In this document: positions 59,512-64,000 of the stretch, in pieces
Layout of the letters: the number at the start of each line of letters is the position of its first letter
Numbering within the stretch: the stretch's first letter is position 1
Assembly: GCF_040361215.1 (NCBI RefSeq)
Contig: NZ_APND01000003.1
Span: 550,136 to 614,135 of the forward strand
DNA length: 64,000 nt
Source: Salinisphaera dokdonensis
Lineage (GTDB): Bacteria; Pseudomonadota; Gammaproteobacteria; Nevskiales; Salinisphaeraceae
Reading direction: 5' to 3'
Notes under the pieces: generated by a model
The model's database searches: none
Seen by the model: only the letters and a program-made list of their open reading frames with translations
What the model was told of the DNA's origin: nothing
Translations under genes and position numbers: made by a program

Positions 59512-60561
59512 ATGAGCACCCGCCAACCCACCGCCTTCGAATCCATCCCCGCCATCGACATCGCCCCGCTGTTCGGCAGCGATACCGCGGCGCAACAGGC
59601 GACGGCCGAGGAACTCGGGCGCGCGGGCCGCGACGTCGGTTTCTTCTACGTCGTGAACCACGGCATTTCCGAGTCCTGCCAGCAGGCGCTTTTCGACCAG
59701 ACCAAGCGCTTCTTCGACCTGCCATTCGAACGCAAGATGGAGCACTACATCGGCAAGTCGAACAATCACCGCGGCTATGTCCCCGCCGGTGAGGAAGCCC
59801 CGGATCCGACCAAGGCCGACGCCAAGGAAGCATTCGACCTGTCGTTCGAACTGTCGGGCGACCACCCTGAGGTGCGCGCAGGCACGCCGATGATGGGCGC
59901 CAACGTCTGGCCCGATCTCGACGGCTTCGCCGACGACGTCTATGCCTATTACCGGAACGTGTTCGACGTCGGACGGGCCCTGATGCGCGGCTTCGAACAG
60001 GCACTCGGCCTGGAAACCGACGCCCTGCTGGGTAGGGTCAACGAACCGCCGAGCCAGCTGCGCCTGATTCATTACCCCTATGATCCGAACGCCACCGACG
60101 CCCAGGGCATCGGCGCGCATACCGACTACGAATGCTTCACCCTGCTGCGCCCGACCGCACCCGGCCTAGAGGTGATGAATGGCGCCGGCGAATGGATCGA
60201 CGTGCCCTACCGCAAGGATGCACTGATCGTGAACATCGGAGACATGCTCGAGATCTGGACCAACGGGGCGTTCGTGGCCACCTCGCACCGGGTACGTAAG
60301 GTCAAGGAAGAGCGCTACAGCTTCCCGTTGTTCTTCGCCGCTGATTACCACACCGAAGTGGCGCCGCTGCCGGCGATGTTGGACGACGGCGACACGCCGA
60401 AGTACGAACCGCTGGCCGCGGGCGATCATCTTTGGGCGCAGACGATTCAGACCTTCAACTACCTCAAGCAACGGCTGGCGGCTGGTGAGATCGAACTGCC
60501 GGACGGCGCCCGAGGCGCCGGCACGCTGGGCCAGCACGCCCGCCACAAGGACGACGTCTGA
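59512..60561 (+). CDS. 2-oxoglutarate/Fe(II)-dependent oxygenase (isopenicillin N synthase family)
   Basis: 349 residues. The DIOX_N region carries IPAIDIAPLFG and GFFYVVNHGI; the jelly-roll core has the iron ligands in GIGAHTDYECFTLL (HxD) and TSHRVRK (distal His), and RYSFPLFFA supplies the RxS site for 2-oxoglutarate. ATG 59512 has AGAGG 6 nt ahead; longer in-frame readings pass through the repeat element and are not credible. It lies downstream of the guanidine carboxylase and 3 nt before an unknown protein. A role in releasing guanidine from a larger molecule is attractive but unproved. Confidence 0.9.
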   Translation: MSTRQPTAFESIPAIDIAPLFGSDTAAQQATAEELGRAGRDVGFFYVVNHGISESCQQALFDQTKRFFDLPFERKMEHYIGKSNNHRGYVPAGEEAPDPTKADAKEAFDLSFELSGDHPEVRAGTPMMGANVWPDLDGFADDVYAYYRNVFDVGRALMRGFEQALGLETDALLGRVNEPPSQLRLIHYPYDPNATDAQGIGAHTDYECFTLLRPTAPGLEVMNGAGEWIDVPYRKDALIVNIGDMLEIWTNGAFVATSHRVRKVKEERYSFPLFFAADYHTEVAPLPAMLDDGDTPKYEPLAAGDHLWAQTIQTFNYLKQRLAAGEIELPDGARGAGTLGQHARHKDDV

Positions 60562-60563
60562 TC

Positions 60564-61229
60564 ATGGGGCACGTACCGCTCCGCTATCACGGTCTGTGGC
60601 AACGCACGCTATATGCCGAACCGGCCAACGGTGAGCCTACGTACGTCGACCGCGATACACAGGTGTACTGGCTGCAGGCGGGCGACTGGCATGCAGACCT
60701 GCGCGTGCCCGGCGAGCGACCCGATTTCAGCGGCGTCGGTTCGCTGGACGATTGCAGCCACGAACAGTTGATCTGGCTCGCCGGGCAGACGGCGTTCGCC
60801 GGCATCACCCGTGTCGAGGGCCACTTCTGCAGCTGGCACCGGCTGGTCGATCTGTCGCCAGGGCTGGAGAAGGACCTTGGCGTCATGCGATTCGTCGACG
60901 AAAACACCCTCGAAGAGCGTCAGCCGGTGGGTCGCTACCGGGAACTCTGGTCGCGTGTATCGCAGAACAGGAAAGCCGAGCCGATCGTGCAATTCGATGC
61001 CGACGGCCTGCCGGCCTGGCTCGAATACGGCGATCACGCCATGGCTGTCACGGCCCGCGCCGGCATCGCCCCCGCGCACGATCTGTTGGCCGATCCAGCA
61101 ACGCTCACAACAACTGTTCTCCGGGAACGCACTGCGCTGGAAATCAGCTTCGCGGAACGCGCAGACGACGGCTGGCAGATCAGGCTATCGACGCTGCCCT
61201 GGCTCGAAGGCCGCTCGATCGCCGGCTGA
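60564..61229 (+). CDS. Uncharacterised protein coupled to the 2OG oxygenase
   Basis: 221 residues without signal or membrane segment. It is rich in Trp and acidic residues: VPLRYHGLWQRTLYAEP, YWLQAGDWHADLRVPGERPDF, TRVEGHFCSWHRLVDLSP, and FDADGLPAWLEYGDHAMAV. The pattern suggests a soluble lipocalin-like or all-beta protein. Similar proteins exist in pseudomonads as hypotheticals, as I recall. It starts 2 nt after the oxygenase stop, so the two are co-expressed. I do not assign a function. Confidence 0.7.
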   Translation: MGHVPLRYHGLWQRTLYAEPANGEPTYVDRDTQVYWLQAGDWHADLRVPGERPDFSGVGSLDDCSHEQLIWLAGQTAFAGITRVEGHFCSWHRLVDLSPGLEKDLGVMRFVDENTLEERQPVGRYRELWSRVSQNRKAEPIVQFDADGLPAWLEYGDHAMAVTARAGIAPAHDLLADPATLTTTVLRERTALEISFAERADDGWQIRLSTLPWLEGRSIAG

Positions 61230-61272
61230 AAACACCAGCCATGCCTAGGGCCGATGTCGAGCCGCGCATCGA

Positions 61273-62157
61273 TCAGTGTGTCGCGCTCTTGCCGGTCCAT
61301 TCGGCAATCACTTCCGGATGTTCGTCGATGAATATCTGGGCCGCTTCCTTGTAAGACGTCGCTTCGGCATTCACCAGCATCGTGTTGATCTGATCGAGGC
61401 TGTAGTGCATGCGCTTGAGCATGGCGTGTACGTCGGGCTCGCTCTTGGCGAGGCCTTTGCTCGCAATCGCGTCCACATGCTCGCGCCCGCCGAGCAGGCC
61501 TTCAGGATCGTCGAGATAACGCAGGTCGAAGCGTTCCCACATCCAGTGCGGACTCCAGGCGGTGACCGCAATCCATTCCCTGTTGTCGATCGCGCGTTTG
61601 AGTGCAGCCGTCATCGCTGCACTGCTGGCGGTGATCAGACGATAGTCGTCGTCGAGGCCGTAGCCGTCGATGGTTTCCTTGGAGACCTGCATCAGCCCGG
61701 CGCCGGCAGAGATGCCCTGAATCGTGCCGCCGAGCTTTTCCTGCACTTCGGGTTTCTTCATGTCTGCGATGCTCGACAGCTGATCTTGCGGCACATAGGC
61801 GGGCACGGCCCAACCCAGGCGCGCGCCGTCGAACAGCTCACCCAGGTTGTCGACGTCCTTGCCCACGCGATCCATGTAATCGCCGTGGGTGCGCGGCAGC
61901 CAGGCGACGAGGAACAGGGAGCGGTCGTCCTTGGCGACGCCCAGAAACGCCGGGCCGACCGACACCGTCTTCAGCTCGACCGGCACATCGTATTCGGACT
62001 CGATGACGCTTTTCGCCACATGGCTCATCACCTGCCCTTCGGCATACTCGTCGATATAGATCCGGATCGGTTCCGGTTCGGCGGCCGAGGCGGTAGTGAC
62101 CGACGCCACAGCCAATACGAGAGCCGCGGCAACAAGCACAAAAGATAAACGCTTCAT
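61273..62157 (-). CDS. Glycine betaine/choline-type ABC substrate-binding protein (OpuAC)
   Basis: 294 residues from ATG 62157, giving the signal peptide MKRLSFVLVAAALVLAVASV and cleavage after ASA. The mature chain follows OpuAC: IYIDEYAEGQVMSHVAKSVIES, FLVAWLPRTHGDYMDRVG, and WIAVTAWSPHWMWERFDLRYL, whose aromatic residues form the quaternary-ammonium box. It should bind betaine or a related osmolyte. The permease and ATPase are not adjacent, so it is an orphan binding protein. The divergent YtoQ gene starts about 180 bp away. Confidence 0.83.
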   Translation of the reverse strand: MKRLSFVLVAAALVLAVASVTTASAAEPEPIRIYIDEYAEGQVMSHVAKSVIESEYDVPVELKTVSVGPAFLGVAKDDRSLFLVAWLPRTHGDYMDRVGKDVDNLGELFDGARLGWAVPAYVPQDQLSSIADMKKPEVQEKLGGTIQGISAGAGLMQVSKETIDGYGLDDDYRLITASSAAMTAALKRAIDNREWIAVTAWSPHWMWERFDLRYLDDPEGLLGGREHVDAIASKGLAKSEPDVHAMLKRMHYSLDQINTMLVNAEATSYKEAAQIFIDEHPEVIAEWTGKSATH

Positions 62158-62337
62158 GGCGATAGCTATCACTGGGGTTCGCTTAACGGTTACCCGAGTG
62201 TTCGGGATATGGATGCGGGCCGCAAGGCAGGCGATAGCGAGCACACGGCTGTTGCAGTAGGCTTTGGCGCCCTCGACCTTCGTCCGGGCGGCGCTCCGCC
62301 GGCTCGGGCCATCGAAAAAACTCGACAAGGATTGCGA

Positions 62338-62802
62338 ATGAGCACCCACGCCACCGCCATGCACTGGACGATCTATCTCTCCGGCGAGATCCATACCGAC
62401 TGGCGCGACCAGATCCGGGCCGGCGCAGAAGCGCGGGACCTACCGGTCACCTTCGTCTCCCCGGTCACGGATCATCCGGCCAGCGATGCAGCCGGCGACG
62501 TTCTCGGCAAGCCGGACAACGGCTTCTGGCGCGACCACCAGTCTTCAAAGGTCAACGGCATCCGCACCAAGAGCCTGATCGAGAACTGCGATATCGCCAT
62601 CATCCGTTTCGGCGATCAGTACAAACAGTGGAACGCCGCCTTCGACGCCGGCTACTGTGCCGCGCTCGGGCGCCCCTACATCACCCTGCACGGCGAAGAC
62701 ATCGTCCACCCGCTCAAGGAAGTCGACGCCTCTGCCATGGCCTGGGCGCAGTCGCCCGAACAGGTCGTCGACGTGCTCGAGTACGTGACGATCAAGGCCT
62801 AG
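62338..62802 (+). CDS. YtoQ-family protein
   Basis: 154 residues. MHWTIYLSGEIHTDWRDQI, FVSPVTDHPASDAAGD and NGFWRDHQSSKVNGIRTKSL, IAIIRFGDQYKQWNAAFDAGYCAALGRPYI are the blocks of the YtoQ family, whose fold resembles nucleoside 2-deoxyribosyltransferases. Function unknown. ATG 62338 has AAGGA upstream; in-frame extension to 62209 is antisense to the OpuAC leader and has no family match. Confidence 0.87.
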   Translation: MSTHATAMHWTIYLSGEIHTDWRDQIRAGAEARDLPVTFVSPVTDHPASDAAGDVLGKPDNGFWRDHQSSKVNGIRTKSLIENCDIAIIRFGDQYKQWNAAFDAGYCAALGRPYITLHGEDIVHPLKEVDASAMAWAQSPEQVVDVLEYVTIKA

Positions 62803-62843
62803 ACCGCAGGCCGCCCCGCTCGCCCGGTAGCAATCGCCCACAC

Positions 62844-63608
62844 ATGAACACGGCAAAGCGGTGGCTCGTCGGCCTGCTGATTATCATCGGCCTGGTGGCG
62901 TCCGGCCCGCTGCTCATGCTCGCCAGCGACGAGATCCGGCTCGGGACGCCCTGGCACGCCGCAGACCGCTCGACGGCTGGGCTCGCCCCGGCCGCGGCCG
63001 ATACGCCACAAGCCGTGGTTCAGGTCTACGCCGCCCGCGCCTTCAGTTGGCGCGGCCTGTTCGCCGTGCATACCTGGGTTGCAACCAAGCCGGCCGGCGC
63101 GCAGACCTACACCGTTCATCAGGTCACCGGCTGGAACAGCCCGGCGCTGACCTCCCGAATCGGCATGCCGGACCGCCGCTGGGTCGGCGCCACACCGGAT
63201 ATGTTGCTCGACCTGCGCGGGCCGGTCGCCGAGCAGGCGATCCGCAGCATCGAGAAAGTTCTGCCGCAGTATCCGTTTCCCGATTACCGGATCTGGCCCG
63301 GCCCGAACAGCAATACGTTTACTGCGTGGCTTGTCCGACGGGTCCCGGAACTGCAGGTCGAGCTGCCCTCGACCGCGATCGGCAAGGACTATCTCGCCGG
63401 CGACCTGATCAGCGCAGCACCGAGCGGCACCGGATACCAGCTGTCGCTATATGGTGCTGTCGGTCTGCTCATCGCTTGGGACGAAGGTATCGAGATCAAC
63501 CTGTTCGGGCTGGTCTGGGGGATAAATCCAACCCATCCAGCACTCAAATGGCCCGGACTCGGCACGATTACATCCGACGACATCTATCCGCGAGAGCAGG
63601 AACTATAG
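62844..63608 (+). CDS. DUF3750 domain protein
   Basis: 254 residues with an N-terminal membrane anchor (WLVGLLIIIGLVASGPLLML). The rest is DUF3750: VQVYAARAFSWRGLFAVHTWVATKP, YRIWPGPNSNTFTAWLVRRVPEL and LYGAVGLLIAWDEGIEINLFGLVWGI, with His, Cys-like and Asn positions that recall a cysteine-peptidase-like transglutaminase fold (unproved). The bulk should lie in the periplasm. ATG 62844 begins directly before the anchor. Function unknown. Confidence 0.86.
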   Translation: MNTAKRWLVGLLIIIGLVASGPLLMLASDEIRLGTPWHAADRSTAGLAPAAADTPQAVVQVYAARAFSWRGLFAVHTWVATKPAGAQTYTVHQVTGWNSPALTSRIGMPDRRWVGATPDMLLDLRGPVAEQAIRSIEKVLPQYPFPDYRIWPGPNSNTFTAWLVRRVPELQVELPSTAIGKDYLAGDLISAAPSGTGYQLSLYGAVGLLIAWDEGIEINLFGLVWGINPTHPALKWPGLGTITSDDIYPREQEL

Positions 63609-63691
63609 CCGGACTGCGTTACTCGTAGGCCGCCGCGCCGCGTGAACATGCCAGTAATAGTGCATACCCTGTATCCGCAGGTCGCGCGTAC

Positions 63692-64000
63692 GTGGCCCGC
63701 TATACGTTTCTCACGCTGCTGGTCGCAGCACTGGCATTGACCGCCGTCGGCCTAAGCATTTCCGACCGGCTCCAACCCGGTCGTTTCACCGATCTGCCGC
63801 TACGCCCCGCCGCGGGGACACTTGCCGCCGTGCTCGTCGCCTGGCTCGCCAGCCGTACCGTCGATCGGGTGGCAGACGGTCTGAACGAAGGCCGTTATCG
63901 CTGGCAGCGGCGGCTTCGCCACATGCTGCGCGTCGAGCACGACGAACGCTTTCGCGAGGCAGAGCTGTTCGCGGCCCTCATCCACGTGCTGATCTGGCTG
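63692..64000 (+). CDS. Membrane protein, N-terminal part (runs off the window)
   Basis: An open frame from GTG 63692 to the window edge, 103 codons. It starts with a membrane helix (YTFLTLLVAALALTAVGL), then LPLRPAAGTLAAVLVAWLA as a second, and then charged helices ending HDERFREAELFAALIHVLIWL, which looks like the start of a third. No upstream ATG in frame; the GTG begins directly at the helix. The pattern resembles the N-terminus of a mechanosensitive channel or other small-conductance protein, but the part seen is too short to name. Confidence 0.6.
   Translation, partial: MARYTFLTLLVAALALTAVGLSISDRLQPGRFTDLPLRPAAGTLAAVLVAWLASRTVDRVADGLNEGRYRWQRRLRHMLRVEHDERFREAELFAALIHVLIWL

Noticed and set aside
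58768..60120. A 450-codon minus-strand frame across the repeat element and oxygenase
   Set aside because: Antisense of the oxygenase joined to repeat sequence; no family motif and no start context.
58699..60561. A 620-codon open frame that begins in the repeat element and runs into the 2OG oxygenase
   Set aside because: The first ~270 codons are translation of the inverted-repeat element. The oxygenase has its own ATG with ribosome site at 59512 and the family N-terminus.
59512..60561. Calling the oxygenase an ethylene-forming enzyme
   Set aside because: It shares general superfamily motifs such as GIGAHTDY, but the rest differs from the ethylene-forming enzyme sequence I remember; only the superfamily is safe.

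Overview
The window is high-GC gammaproteobacterial chromosome, densely packed and free of phage, plasmid or CRISPR signals. It has a YccS-type FUSC protein, a Prc tail-specific protease, AtoE, a Gfa glutathione-formaldehyde enzyme, sucrose-phosphate synthase and a glycine-betaine binding protein. Together these suggest a marine or halotolerant heterotroph; a Salinisphaera-like organism would fit, but I cannot establish the genus from sequence alone.

Region by region. (1) 1-388: C-terminal end of a thiolase. (2) 595-9311: a glycoside or compatible-solute cluster with a GT-B glycosyltransferase, a divergent pair of GT2 and fused sucrose-phosphate synthase/phosphatase, a GT4, and a four-gene unit with 4-nt overlaps (GT2, acyl-CoA dehydrogenase-like protein, PIG-L deacetylase, NodS-like methyltransferase). 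(3) 9435-10705: a TetR regulator and a low-GC membrane orphan. (4) 10907-15650: acyl-CoA ligase, acyl-CoA dehydrogenase, SDR and LysR. (5) 15828-19058: a flavodoxin-like protein, then allophanate hydrolase (atzF) with a near-perfect sigma-54 promoter and a GntR regulator. (6) 19167-32285: a lipase-like lipoprotein, a PPP-type phosphatase, a small gene broken by a MITE-like element, asparaginase, an oxidoreductase, AtoE, MarR, EamA, thioesterase/SDR/isomerase genes and dihydroxyacetone kinase. (7) 32544-42986: DUF427, MFS, a PilZ+HD protein, rhomboid, tRNA-Glu, a decayed gene, two tandem PAS-GAF-GGDEF cyclases, an aldehyde dehydrogenase and YrhK. (8) 43024-50507: YccS-like, TSUP, Prc, Gfa and a HAD protein. 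(9) 50515-58702: a guanidine catabolic operon. (10) 58783-64000: an inverted-repeat element, a 2OG-Fe(II) oxygenase, an unknown protein, a glycine-betaine binding protein, YtoQ, DUF3750 and a partial membrane gene.

The most important result is the guanidine operon. A guanidine-I (ykkC) riboswitch leads a run of ABC transporter, UAAP1/UAAP2 (CgdAB, carboxyguanidine deiminase) and a 'urea carboxylase' that should be read as guanidine carboxylase. Upstream lie two overlapping NtrC-type dyads and a sigma-54 -24/-12 element, so transcription should need nitrogen limitation and read-through should need guanidine. The last enzyme, AtzF, is not in the operon but about 32 kb away in this window, under its own sigma-54 element. 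The two loci together encode guanidine to allophanate to ammonia plus CO2.

Other points of interest are the glycoside cluster with its coupled PIG-L/NodS cassette, two non-coding inverted-repeat elements (one inside a reconstructable gene), and a PilZ-HD fusion beside two paralogous diguanylate cyclases.
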